A stretch of 64,000 nucleotides of DNA from Brevipalpus yothersi (lineage: Eukaryota; Arthropoda; Arachnida; Trombidiformes; Tenuipalpidae). The stretch's first letter is position 1; each line of letters begins with the position of its first letter. Below the pieces are notes generated by a model. It saw only the letters and a list, made by a program, of their open reading frames with translations. It was not told where the DNA came from and did not search any database. The stretch covers positions 249,665-313,664 of the forward strand of contig QZCP01000079.1 in the NCBI GenBank assembly GCA_003956705.1, in the 5' to 3' direction. Position numbers and translations under genes: made by a program. This document shows, piece after piece, positions 1 through 13,867 of this stretch.

Positions 1-543
1 GCAGTTAAAAGATGGGAAAAAATCGCTATTAATTAATTTGTTTCAAATAGAGCAAATCTCAAATGAATGGACACATGATCGATCGATTGGTATGTGAAGT
101 ATAAAATTCGATGACTTTGAGGTTCGATAAATTGTTATCGATGTTGGTTAAATCCTTGAATTTGAGAGTGACAAGAAAAGGAACTGGATTGCATCCTCAA
201 AACATTTTACACGCGTAACATGTAAAGGATTTCAAAATCATGATTATTACTCTTCATACTGGATTCAATTGGCCTGAGGCAAAAGGAAAGTGGTTTACAC
301 ACACATATTCAAACTTGATCTCGAATAGAAGCAATACTTCTGGCAAGTATCATCATACTGTTTAGCTGAGAATCAAATGAGAATCAACTGGACAGAAGGT
401 GTACCATCTGAGACTGATAGGAGAGAAAGTTCAGCAAAATGATCTGAGCAACGAATCATCGTCAAAAAACACATCATTCTGACAATCCTCTAATATCTTG
501 TCACCTTATTTGACAAAACAACATAATTGAAATGACCTCTTCC

Positions 544-600
<57 letters not shown>

Positions 601-3431
601 ATTTTTATCGATCTTGACATATTCGAGTATATTCATGGTGACAAATGAATAAGCTAGCCTTCAATCAGATTGGATTGATTAAGTGTGAGAGATGAGCTTG
701 AACAAGATCAATTGATTGCTGTTTCGATTGAATCATGTTCATCGATATATGTACAACATACCCATCAAGAAACATCAAAAGATTAGCCCTGATAGTTGCC
801 ATTGAAAAATAAATTACGTGAGGCTCTCTCTCCCTCTCTTTCTTTCTCTCTTTCATTCTCTCTCTTTATTTCAATCTCACTCTATTACAAAAATCAGAGA
901 GAAAGAAAGTGTGTATGCATATTATTATCTGACTAATAATTATTTGTGTGCATGTGAACCTGATTCCTTAATTTGTTCGCCGAGCATCCCGGTATACCTT
1001 GGTGACTTGGTCGTAAGTCAGCCATAAGAGAAAGAAAGATAGTGAGAAAGAGAAGTAATTTAGTAGAACCTTGTGTGTTTGTGATAATGGATCATAATCG
1101 AGTTTAGCCTTTAAAGAGAAAAAGACTGTCAAATATGTTGGGAAAAAAAAGGCGATCAGCTTTTGTAGCCTGATGGACATGTTTGATCACTAACACCACT
1201 AACCAAAGCGTGATCTTGTACATGAGGACTAATTATGTGTCATTATCATTTTACCATATAGTTATGTGTGTATTTGTACCACATCTGTGCATACCTGGAT
1301 AAGGCCTAGCTGACCCATCCAGATTAGTGAAGGATGAACTTTTTTTTTCAATGTTAAGAGGCTCGAATACATGTATGAAAAAAAACACACATACTACACT
1401 TTCGGACTCAATTATTATTGATAAAACTTACCGTAGAAAAGTTTTGACTGATGTTTTCTTCTGAGGAACGATAATCAGAATCCACTTGATCACCTTCATC
1501 ATTTCGTGATCGTGTGAAATCAAAATCGGATGAAGATCGCTGATTACTATGGAATTTTGAATCGATAACTTTTTGCAGTTGTTCATCAATTCGTTCCAAG
1601 CTTGATGAGCTACTTGTAAGATCATCGCAATCACTATTGGAGTCAGAATTTTGACCTGTTGAAAGATGTGTGTAAGAGAAAATTTAATGAAATTAATGTA
1701 TCCTGAATTATATCGAGTAATTGATCGATTTTATCAGATCTTGGGAACCTTAGTACTGACCAGTTAACACTATTTCTATCATGGTACCATCTATCACATC
1801 CGAGGCAGTGTTTATCGGCTGAAGAACATTCGGAGATGTGTAATCATGCTTGAATAGCATCACTCGTGGTCCAGCATTACCGTTTTTCAGGCCATGGTCA
1901 AGGTCCTGCTGAATTTGTATACATACAAAAATAGTTTAGCCAATATTTCCATCACACATCAGGAATCAACATGCAATGTGAATTATGATCCACTATTATT
2001 TTGTTAGAAAAATTATTTCTCAACAGATTGTCAAAATAAAGAAGCTATCGGTTGACAATCAAAATTGTCTTCTCTAAAATTTGAGACATAATTGGAATTT
2101 TGAGTTTTCCAGCAGAAAACAAAAGTCGTCAGGATTTTCCGTCATTTTATGGTGAACAAAAGTACAGAAATTTGAGTTTACTCGATGCATAATTAGCTTA
2201 CAAGACGAATGAAATTCCTTGAGAATTCTGAAAAAAGAATTAAATCAATGCATCTTTGAAATTTTGACAACTTGGAAGAACTCAAAACTGTCCTACACAA
2301 GATTTCTAGTCATTTGATGAATCAACTGATATGATGAATTTGATTCCTATCCTACTCTCTTTGCTCATCCAAAATGCCTAAGATTTATTCTCAGAGAATC
2401 ACAATCACAATCTGACTGATGGATGAGCAGAGTTGTTGCTGTTTGTCGTCATGCCTCCAATGTGTTCAATTTTTGTTAATTTTCGTAATTGACAGCAATG
2501 AGTTCAACTAAAGTTTCTAGGTGATAATAAAACTGATAAATTCGCATATTTTCAACTCTCATAGCCAATCAGGTAGTGTTAAGATCAATTCAACTATCGT
2601 TGCTACCCATTGCACCAGTCGAAGCATCCATGGGCGAACTTGTTTGCTCGAGGCCATTCATGTCTATCTAGGCCTAGAATATTTTCTCTCCTATTATCGT
2701 GATAACCTGATAGCTATAAAGAATCTGAAATATTAAAACACTCCCATGTCCACCCCATGGATACACTGTTCATTGGATAAAATTCATAGAAAGTGATCTG
2801 AATTAGTGATGCTTCCATTGGGGGATATGGTCGAATATGAACGATTGTCAAACTGGCAAAACTATTGGACTGAATGTTATTGAAAAATCGAAAAAGACTC
2901 AAACACTCGTCCCAGAACGCGATTGATTTATGTATTATCATCTACAATAGGCTTGTTATTTCCAGACACTTCATGAGAAATAAAAAGTTTCCGTAACTAT
3001 AATTTTCTAGGAAGTTCAGGGTAAAAATTTTCCATTCAATATTTTAAAATTTATGTACAAACAGCATGATAGCCACACTCTCTCCCTAGCATCTTCCTCT
3101 CTTTCGTAAGACTCTACAGTATATGTTTTAAATCGTTAAACGAAACGAAACGGAATATAAATGATCATCAGACGGATGAAGGACTACCGCTGCCGATTCA
3201 TGTCGATCATTTATCAAGCTTGCTGGATATCTATCGATGATACACCGATAATATATACTCGAAGAATCGGACATGTTCATCATCATGGGAAGAAGAAGAA
3301 GAAGAAGTAAAGTTTCGGCTTATGTTCCGCAGTTATTAACTTCTTTCCAGGTCAAGTTCATGATAATTGCTATACACAACTAATCTGATCGACTGGACTC
3401 ATGTTCTTGCATCCACTATCACTCAATGTGG

Positions 3432-3515
<84 letters not shown>

Positions 3516-3894
3516 TTTCTTCTGATTCCTACCACTTGTAGTGGGCAATTGAGGAGGAGACGAAATAAAAAATTCAAGGGAATCGAACGAAGAGATAGAT
3601 AGAGATTGTCGAAAAAGAAGTATGAAGAGAGGGAAGCTGAAAAAAAACCCTGTTCCGCGGTCTATTAATGGCCGTCATTGGTCAAGAATAGAAAAAGATT
3701 TTGGAGAGAGTAGAGGAACCGGAAAAAACGGTCAAGAGTGTGGATAAAAGTGCAAAAGATAAAGTGTGTTAAGATAATTTTGATGGCCGAAAATGTTATC
3801 CAACAACAAGCTCTACATGATCACCTCGCACTTGAATAGATCGTTTTGGTGGGCCAATAATTTTTCAAAAATGAATGATAATTTTCTTGCCATT

Positions 3895-3962
<68 letters not shown>

Positions 3963-4468
3963 GAAAAACTTTTAGCTCCTACCAAATTAATGTGTCCTAC
4001 TCAGACACAATTGAAAAGAATGAAAAAAAAAGGAGAGAGGGTGAGAGAGGATGAGAGAGAGAGAGAGAGAGAGAAACTTTCAAGAAAATATTGTGTGATA
4101 GAGTGGATACAATACCGTAATTCTGATTGTTGAATAATTAAGGATTGATTATGTATGCATAAAAATAATTACCTTCGATTTGACAAAGTCGATAGCTTTC
4201 TCTTGTAGTTGCTGAATTGTCAATTTATTTGAAGCAATACTGATTATCTCTTTCATTGGACCCCATTGGAAATATATTTTCATTTTGCCTCCAGTCACAT
4301 TTTGACTGTCTTGAGGACCCATCGGTGGATGTTGATCACTAGACAGCTTATTCGATGATGATGATGATCTCAAGTCCACCAGCATGAGCTTCGCAAAATT
4401 TGATTACTTTTGATTTGCGCTTGTGTCAGCGTATTTGCGACACTGTCTGAGAAGAGGACGTCAAAGTG
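1..4468 (-). CDS. PKD: Protein kinase D, N-terminal exons (partial gene)
   Basis: This is the 5' part of a protein kinase D gene, a diacylglycerol-responsive Ser/Thr kinase of the Golgi and plasma membrane. Three coding exons are visible: 4385-4173, 1908-1761 and 1655-1432, with clean GT-AG ends and consistent phase. They give about 195 residues. Exon 1 ends and exon 2 begins inside the ubiquitin-like N-terminal domain. The run RVMLFKHDYTSPNVLQ aligns with the vertebrate PKD stretch KILLFRHDPTSENILQ, and the following ASDV-GTMIEIVL also matches. Exon 3 is a Ser/Asp-rich linker before the expected C1 domains, which lie off the left edge together with the PH and kinase domains. The ATG at 4385 is the first after an in-frame stop. 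A strong acceptor (polypyrimidine then CTAG) at 4469-4470 suggests that this exon starts at 4468 with about 83 nt of 5' UTR and that a further UTR exon lies upstream. Confidence 0.8.
546..596. repeat. (GA)n microsatellite
   Basis: An uninterrupted GA dinucleotide run of about 50 bp in a protein kinase D intron. It reads as an Arg-Glu track on one strand but is not coding. Confidence 0.95.
3432..3512. repeat. (CT)n microsatellite
   Basis: About 80 bp of perfect CT repeat within the first coding intron of the protein kinase D gene. The surrounding intron (1909-4172) holds no other recognisable feature apart from the GA runs near 3.9-4.07 kb. Confidence 0.95.
3896..4073. repeat. (GA)n microsatellites, two runs
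   Basis: A run of about 63 bp (3896-3959) and a shorter one (about 4047-4073), separated by A-rich sequence, in the same protein kinase D intron. Confidence 0.9.
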
Positions 4469-4773
4469 CTAGAGGGAAAGAATAAGAACGTTAGAGCCAT
4501 GGTCAAGTGATGAGGTGCCGAAAAAAAAGGCGCCAATAGTGAAGTGTATGAATAGAAGAGAGAAAAGTGGCCAAAAATGCGAGTAAGAATAAGAATATAA
4601 ACACAAACACAAACACAAACACAGACACGTGATGAAGTAACGTTGGAAAGTTATCACAACAATAATACTATGTTGCACTTCTTCTTCCACTATAAGCCTG
4701 ATTCACTGAACTTGACCTAATCATGAAAAGCTTCTTTCTTTTTCTCTCTCTTTCTTAAGTTTGATTTCTTAAT

Positions 4774-4826
<53 letters not shown>

Positions 4827-7800
4827 TGGTCTCAATGGCAAGAACGAGAATATATATATACGAGTATATACATGTACATGTATATGAAAACTTCAGGGAC
4901 TCTGGAGCAATCATCATGCTCACAGCGACCATGAACCTCATCGTTTTTCAGTTTGCTAACGCTTTTCGCAACATAATTTCGTGTGATTTGCTGTTTTTTT
5001 CTGTACCTAAATTTTTTTCAAGCCTCCTCTCGTTGAATATAATTTAGTGTATATTCAGCATATGCATATTTGGGCCATAACAATGCAAGGAGACAGAATT
5101 TTAAATTGCAACATTTTTCGCGTCTCATTGTGCACAGTATAGCTGCTACAGTCCAATCTCAAGGCGGATAAGCCAAGGCAGTGAGAGAGTGAAAGAGTTA
5201 AAGGGTTGTTGTTAATAAAATGAGAGGGAGGGAAAATTAATGGAACAATTCTTGTTCTTTCTAGAACAAGGACCATGAAATGATAGAGAGATGATAATAA
5301 GTTTTTTTTTCTTGCATAGGCTTCACCAATAACCTCAACACTTGCATGCCATTTCATTAACACTTTCAGGGATCGGAAATGGCTTGACTCATCAAGAATT
5401 ACTCCTACCTCAACATACCGGAACTTGAATTAATTGTCATCCAAGTGATGATCTAATTTTGTTTCCTTGCCATACAGTAGTTAAGATCAAATCAAAAATT
5501 AATTAATCATTCCTATTTTCTACTGTGATCAGAAATTGAGCTCCCAAATTTCCTATAAAGTTCGGAATTTCTCAAATTGAGATTCAAGATTTGGAAGAAG
5601 CTCTGAAGAAGTATTACACCTCTCTTTCTCATTAATCTTCTCTCCATCCCACCCCCTAATCAAGAGCATGATGGCATGCAAGTTTGGAGAAATTTAACCA
5701 TCAAGAGGAGCAATATCATGAGTTACACTCATTTGTTAACACTTTGGCACCTTGGAAAAAGAAGATCATCATTCTTCAACTTTTCACCATCAAAATGCGC
5801 CTCACGTAAATTTCATTTAGTCACACAGTTCAGTTAACTTATACATCATGATATGCTACTTTTTTGCCTAAAATATATTTTTTCACATACTTTATACTCT
5901 CTATTATACTGCTAATTGTCACATCACATAATTCTTTTGGTACAAAGATTTTGTGATCGAAAAACTTTCTTGATAGTTGCTTTGGAATTTTTTCTTCAAT
6001 AATTCTGATGTCTATTTCACCTTTCAGACATACAAAATACTTCAGTTAGAAGCTTTTCAAAGTAAAAGGCATCGGTCAAGAATTCATGGGAGCGACCGAG
6101 CAATCTGATCCATTGAACTTTGGGTAAAAATCATCACTGATAACTGTGAGGCTCCAATTTCTTGCGCAATTTCATGATAAAACTAGAAACACCCAATCAA
6201 AATCACATATCATTCAAATTTTCATCATATTATTGGCTAATGAGAGGGTTAAAACAGTATCAAATGGGAAAGGAAAAACAGGTGAAGTGAGAGGCTCACA
6301 TTGCTACGTGATATCCATCGCAGAACTTACAGTGGCCATTGATAGGACATTGACAAACGGAGTAAATGAACGGAATTCAATCAGAAGGCGATGACAGTAT
6401 ACTCATGTTAGTTGGAAATTGAGATGAGGATCTTTATGGTACCTCATTGATGACAAAATGAACAAGAAATTGAGAGTCATGATAAAAAATCAGTATAACT
6501 GTCAAAGGCTATCGATCTATGAGTTGAAAAAAAGTTTGATTGCTTCAAAGAAAAAGAGAGAGGCTATTGAAACACAACTTCTAGTATTTTCTCTCTCTCC
6601 GGTCACTGATCATTTTTCAGAATTATCTTGATCATTTCATTTCTCTGACAACATTTGATCTCTTATACCCTCAAAAATGAACTTTTTAAGAAAAATAGAT
6701 CGCTCTCTGAAATTTTAACGCCAACTCTCGCTTCGATATCAGCCACATTAATCGGTTATGTGGATCAATAACTGATCAATTTCATAATTAATTGCTTTAT
6801 TGAAATTCAATTTTTTTTCTGAGCGAAAAACTCTCAAAAAAATTTCTTCCAAAACTGAGCATAAGGTTTGGTTTTTCTTGAGTTAAGAGAAAACTTTTAC
6901 CCCTAAAAATACTAATCATGAGCAAAGTAAATAACTGTCTCCATTTCCAATATCTATGAATTAATCAATCGAAAAGGAAGAGAGAAAGTCAATTGATGAT
7001 GATCAAGATTTACCTTATTACCAATGAATGAGCATGTTGAATGTGATTATTCATTTTTCGATTGTTCCCGGAAAGAATAATCCTTTTGCGTGCATGGAAC
7101 ACACACACACACACACACATGTAACCGAATGATTATCTGAGAGAGTTGATGATGCAAATCAGCATGCATAAATATATTCAAAAGAATTATCTGGCCAGTG
7201 ATTGATTGCTGAGATAATCGCTATCCAATACATAAGCTCAAAAGAGAGTCCACTTGACTAGAATCGTAATCTTATAGCCACTTCATCATGGTAACAGGTA
7301 GGAGAAGAGAGGAGAGAGAAAGTATCATGATGATGAGTCTAGTGGCCTTGATCGGTAAGGAAAGTTGAAATCCAAGCCAGTGGTCAGTGTTAAGAAATGG
7401 CCTTCATTTCTTCACCAAGTGACCATAATCAACACTCAAACACAGATTACCACTGATCGAAGACCAGAAAGTACCATGATTGGGGAAAGAGAGAGGCCCA
7501 TTAAAGGTACCATATTTTTTCCATTGGAATGGAAAAGAAAACTTTCAAGACGATCACAAGAATAAGAAATGAAATCGAAATGGAATTCAAATGTCAGATT
7601 TACTGATATCCGCCTTCTCAATCCGCTAGTTAAGTGTGTATGAATTATATCATAACAGAGATACATGTATAACGCTAAGCAATGGCCTTAGCTTGTGGGC
7701 ATTAATCGGTGTTCATAAAGCAGATGCTTAATGAGATTGGGTTAATTAGTTTGGATTGATTGGCAGTGGATTTTGGCAAACACATTTTCTATGGTTTTAC

Positions 7801-10800
7801 ATAGTCAGGCAATTATGCCTGGAGGAGTTAAACAATTTGTATTATTATTATTATCATCATGATCGAGATTCTTGGAACGCTTCGAGTGTATCTCCACCCA
7901 TTCAAGCTGTGAGTTGTCTTCAATCAAATACTCAGATCAATAAGTGACAATTGTTTGTATGGTTAGTATAACTATGAGGAAAAGGATTTCTTAACCAAAA
8001 ACGATTTCGTGAACTGATCACAGGAACTATTTTTCTAGGAATTCATATTTTCCTGATAGACACTCCTACACCTATCATATTGATCTTTGGGTTTTCCAGG
8101 ATAAATTGTTACCCAAGAGAGGCAAGATGGTTTTCTGGCGAAAAAATTTCATTATATTACGAAAATTACCGCATAATTCTATGTAATAGTAATTCAAGAA
8201 AAGCTTCATTCTGTAACTAGACCTTGATGATGAGGAGGAATGAAAAAAAATGATTGAACAATCTATGAGAATTTTCAATAATGCCAACGCAATTCTCTCT
8301 CTCTGCATGAACATGAGGTAGGCAAAGAATAGAAGAAGAAAATTTCATCTCAAGTGTTAAGTATTCAACTGCCCAAAGGTTCTCCATGAATTATCAACAC
8401 TCAATGCCTACTGATACATAAGTGGTTAAGATACAATGAATGGTTCAGAACTTTCCATGGTCATTGGGATTTACGTCAAAAAAAAAGTTTTTTTTTCTCA
8501 CTACACACATTCCGGTGGATGGAGTTCAATCATTGATGAATAGAATTGCGAGTATCTCTCATCACTTGAATTCCATGATAGTTTCAAATTGTTACTTTAT
8601 CAATTGAAATAAATTCCATGATGGTTCATCAAACTCAGATTGCAGAAAGTATTGAAAGGCTTCAGACTTTCCGAATTAGTAACCACAATATGTATCTTTT
8701 TTCCACTCAAATCAGCAAAGAATTTGGAATCTTTGTTTCACTTAATGAAGAGATAAGTTAATGCAAATATTTGATGATAAATGTTTGATGAGACAAAGTA
8801 ATGAAGATGCACTTGAGAGAATTGAGGGCTTCCAATCATCGGCTAATGACTAAAATTTTCACGGTCAATTAAGGAAGCCAAAGGTTAAGATATGTATACA
8901 TATATTTGAAACTTTTCATGATAACTTTACCAGCAATCAAATGGTAGAGTTTTCAATTTACTGATGATCATGAGAAGGTGAAAAAAATTTTCAAACCAAA
9001 GCGTTAAAAAAAGCCGAGTAGCTATTATCAGACTGAAGGATGTTGAATTGAAAAACAATGAAGCGAGAGACACTATTTTCTACATCAATCCAAGACAGGA
9101 AAGTGTCATATTGTCAAGTGAAAATTAATTCAAAATTGGTTGAATATTTTAACGATCACCAATCAGTATGGTGAATAGCACTCTATCAGTAATACCTATT
9201 TTGGAAAGACAAGAAAGTCGATAAAAGAAAGAGAAATTCCTTCCCATTTAGTATGATCAAAAGCGTGAAATTACTTTCCACCAAAAACTCTTTCCATTTC
9301 ATGAAAAAAATATTTCTCTCAAAATCAGAATTCAAAAATAGCTGTAATACGAAACGAAAAAGAAAAACTAATACATTTCCAATTCTGACCGGATGCAGAT
9401 GATCAATGTTATTGTCATTTTTTTTCCTTTCAATAATAAGAATATGAACCTCGAACATTATTCTCATTTCATTTACCTCTACACCTTTACCTTCGTACCG
9501 GCTTGATATGTGTAGCCAATGCGAAAAAAAATGTGATAAGTAATGTAATAAGAGAGACCTGTCAAGGATAGAGGAATAAAAAGGAACCATTTTTTATTCT
9601 CTTCTTCTTCTTCTTCTTCATCATCATTTCCTTCACGTGTGTGTTATCATGTCTTGGGTGTTTCTAGATTCTATGTTGAGGATAAAAGTTGTTTCCACTG
9701 TCGAAAGGCTCTCTCTTTCTTTTTATCGTTATCAGAATACATGTACTTATACACCATTCAAGTTTGAGTAGTTTTGAATAATCATTTTACGAATCGCGTC
9801 CTTCGGCAAGAGTTTAGCTGATATTATGGCGATAATGCTGACCAGTTTATAGGGGATTGATGATTACAGAGAATGACTTTGGGTAATAATTCGTTTATCT
9901 CAATTCTCACTGGTTACCTAATTCAAATCTCTTCAATAAGTTTATGCTGAAATCGTTTTCTGCCCAGAGACTGGAGCTGATAAGTTCTTGGAACAGAAAA
10001 TATTTTTAAAGGTTTGATTTTTGGATGGGTCCAAAGATTTGATAGAAGATTTGCTCATGATGTGTAAAAAATTCCTCTAATTTATGAAAATATTGGGAAA
10101 ACAATCTGAGGAGATTTCTCCAATAAAGTAAGGATTATGATCATAAAGAGACTGCTGTACGATATGATTGAGAAATGATATCGGAATCAGATTAAGCTGC
10201 CGGCATATTTTGATTCTCAGATAATCAAAAGTGAAAGTTAACATGATGATGAATCATAACACGATTCTAATCACTCATAGTCATGATTTCATATCAATTT
10301 TTGTTTGTGTGACATCAAATGATCAGACATACATCAATGGCCAGAAATAGTTTTCGAGTATATCGGGAGGAGAAAAAACGTGTGAAACAATAAAAAAAAT
10401 TACTTACCACTAATAGTTGATAAAACAAAAGATCAGTTATGTGCACCAAGATCACTTGAGAAAAGAATATAAAATGATATGGTTCAATATTGTAGAATCG
10501 ACGTTCACTTGTTCACAATCACTGAAACCATGAGCATTCACGTGTACAGCCAAAGCAATGTGTATATGTACCTAAAGTCCGTTAAGCACCTGATGATAAT
10601 AAGTTGAATTGCGAGTAACAACTTCTCTGATCGGAAGCTGGGATACAAGTCAAGCTCTCAGGCTCAGGTAGCAAAGAGAGAGAGAGAGAGAGAGAGGAAG
10701 AGAGAGAGGAGGGAGAGAAAGGACAAAAATCAGCCTCTCCAGGAACAGGGAGGACGGATAGACTGATGAAATGAACAAGATATCGAGATTCGAATTAATG

Positions 10801-11032
10801 GGCCAAGGCCATTAACTCTAACATAATAGTGAAGAAAGAGAGAAAGAAAGAGACTGATAGAGTAAGAATGAGAGAGAGAGAAGCGATTTCAAGTAAACTG
10901 CTCCTTCAATGTATTCCGGCTTTTAGAAACACTTTCTATTTTCAAAGAGAGTGAGAAAGAAGAGAGAGAGAGAGAAGCTCTCTGATCACTTCCTCATCTT
11001 TACACACTCTCTCTTTTTTTCTTTTTCTTGTT

Positions 11033-11065
<33 letters not shown>

Positions 11066-13867
11066 AATTCCTCATCTTCTTCATCATCATCTTACCTCTT
11101 CTTTCATCCGATTACGATTCACTCTTCCTCATTTCACCCTGATGACAGAGCCCGTTTTGACGGCATTTCAGACTTGCTTTCAATTCACCGGCTGCTGACC
11201 ATGATTTGGGTGGAATAAGTTGAATCGACAAGAAAAAAAACTGAGCACGTTTCAGGACCGTCCGTCGGACATCCGATGATGATCATGAGAAATGGTATCA
11301 CTATTTTGGTAGCTGATAGATAAATAGGACCTTCATTCCGTAACACGGTGATGAAAGAAGAGGAGAGAAAGAATTTAAACTTGGCATATTCAGAGAGCCT
11401 CGAGCGAACCAGTTCATGAAGACTTCGGGTTAAGGTGGTTGGCAACAATGGCTTACTTGATCTTGAGACCATCTTCTTCAATTTATTCGAATAGTTATAG
11501 TTGAAGGGGATAAAAACTATCCTTCGAAATTTTGAATTGGCTAGTTTCTTATTGTTTGGATGAAAACTTTGTGCTTAAAATCATCTCTCTCTCTCTCTCT
11601 TATTTTCAGGTGAGCTGTATTGATCAAATATGTCCCAAGCTTGGAAAAAATCGAGTGAACATTCCCATTGGGATTGATTCAGATTGTATCAGCTTGTTAA
11701 TCTAATTGATTTCCCAGCTTGAAGAGATTTGAGTGGATTAATCATCCGATTCTCAGAGTGAAAAATCGTTTTTCACGTTTCTTGGTACGAGCAAAAACTA
11801 AAAAATATCAACTCAAAGTATTGGCCAACTGGGATAAGCAGTTCAATGATAAGATTTAACATCTCACCGATTATACACTGAATTAGTTGTAATATAGTAG
11901 CATTACAAATTTCACCATGTGTTTGATTCACAATCATCCCATCTTATCCTCTTATCATAATTAGTTTGAGCATTTTCCATTCGGAATTCCGGTTCTCTTC
12001 ATTAACTTTTACTCTCTCCATTTTTTCATCATCTCGTCTCACTTCCGATCTTTAAGCCCTAAAGATGTGCTCCTCTAAGTCAAACTATTTTACTATAAAT
12101 TTTACAGACATTCATACTGATCTTTTCTTTGCCCTCAAATTGCTGGACCATAAAAGAGAGGGCACAAGTCATAGACCCAAGCTCAGTGACACTTAACTGA
12201 ACATAACTGTGGTTGATAAAAATCTGTCGGACAATGATCTCTCTCTCTCACCATGCTGGTCTGTTGAGCAACCCTTCCAGGTCATTCGATGAGAGAAATT
12301 GGAAAGCCACTTGTTTCCATGCATGTGAGAAGCCAAAATAGCTGCTCAACAGTACATAATGAAACTGATATATCATGACTATTAGCCAGAAAATGCTGTC
12401 AGAAAAGCTCTCTCTCTCTCTCATCGTTTGCATAGATATTTTATCGAATGATGAGCAGTGGGCAGAACGAGATTTCAAGGGCTCTCTTTCTTGATTTCTC
12501 ATCAGAATTGAATTCCAATTTTGGATAAAAAACTAGACTTGAGTTTGTTTGAGATGAATCATGTCATTTCATGGTAACATAAAAGATGGATGAGAATAAA
12601 TTCCAAAAGAATCCACAGGTAACTTTCATCTCTGTGTATCTGAAATTGAGTGATATTGATAGTTTTATCGGTAACTAGAGAAGGAAGGAAGTTCATCTGA
12701 TTATACTGCGGTAATCGTAACACAATTGACTGTATCTTTTTCAAGCCATGTAGAAATATTTGAATATCTGAATGTTTTGATATTTTTTTATCTCAAAAAT
12801 CATGAAGTCATGGGTTAACTTAATTGCTCCAGGACGAGAAAATTGTAGAAAAATTGTGACATTTTATAAGTTGAGGAACTGAAAAATTTAATACTGAAAA
12901 GATAGCAAACCTACAAATTAAATCTCCAGAAACAAATGAAACCTGAACAACATCAACTCCTATCTTATTTCAATAAGATATTATCGATGCAAGAACATGA
13001 ATGCACATAGGAGTTGATTAATTAAAGCATTAATCTGGTGTAATCAATGTCATGGGAAACCCCACACACCTAAAATCCTTATTTTCTTAGACGAATTTTC
13101 TCTCAGCTCCTCTATCCATTAATTATAAAAATGGGCCTCTTATGACATCAAAAAAGCGTAAGAATGATCATAAGCTCTCATGATCATCTAAAAGCGTGAA
13201 TCAATGGATCAAAATATTATGAAATACAGTTTTTAGGTTTTTTTCACTTCAAACGTCATCACTATCATCATAATCGTAATCTTCACCTCATCATGCACAG
13301 AAAATGATTAATGATGCTCTATTTTCATCAATGAAATATTTTTTCAAAAAATTTTACAATCCTCAAACAAAACTACCGTAAAAAAAACAATCCAACGGAT
13401 CTTGATTAAATTTCTGTTCTTTCGTTCGAACGTCATTGCTTCACTTTTCCCGCCAATAATTTTGGTTGGATAATGTAAACAATGTTTTGAACCGGAGAAA
13501 GCATGAAAGCGTGACTTTTGTATCCCAGAATTTCAGAATATTTTGGTATTTTCTCGAGGTTGATTAACATATTTCTCTATATTCCAGGCAGCTATGATAC
13601 TTTCTCGTGATACAAGATTACGATCAATTATTCTGATCACATTCCACAGCCAGAAGAGTGTGCTTCTGTGTTCCCTCCATCAAGTGCAATTACATTCATA
13701 TTTCAATTCTTAATCTACTTTGAATCTTTCTCTCTCTCTCTCTCTTCCATCATCATGTTGCTTTACTCAGTGTGTTTACTTAATTTTTTAGTGGTAAACA
13801 ATTCCGTTTAATAGTCTCTTTTCAATGTGTTAACTTATTGATGTAATTTTTTTTAATCATTTCCAAC
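4469..13867. other. Gene-poor upstream region
   Basis: I could not support a protein-coding gene in these 9.4 kb. The open frames are short, poor in recognisable motifs and without consistent splice structure. The stretch contains (CT)n at about 4775-4820, an (AC)n run near 7100, GA-rich tracts at about 10,675-10,980 and (CT)n at about 11,036-11,064. A good donor on the minus strand (GTAAGTAA, near 10,410) could end a 5' UTR exon of protein kinase D, which would make most of this region one long first intron; that is inference. Confidence 0.5.
13445..13454 (+). promoter_or_regulatory. E2F-like site upstream of formin
   Basis: TTTTCCCGCC is a perfect match to the E2F consensus and lies about 410 bp upstream of the formin start codon. 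A related TTTTACCCGCC lies at 23,252-23,262 upstream of the shugoshin-like gene. Binding is inferred from the motif alone. Confidence 0.35.

Noticed and set aside
9186..9590. 134-codon minus-strand open frame
   Set aside because: AT-rich composition, no recognisable motif, no supporting splice sites or conservation; length is within chance for this region.
11185..11481. 98-codon minus-strand open frame
   Set aside because: No motif, no gene structure around it; treated as chance.
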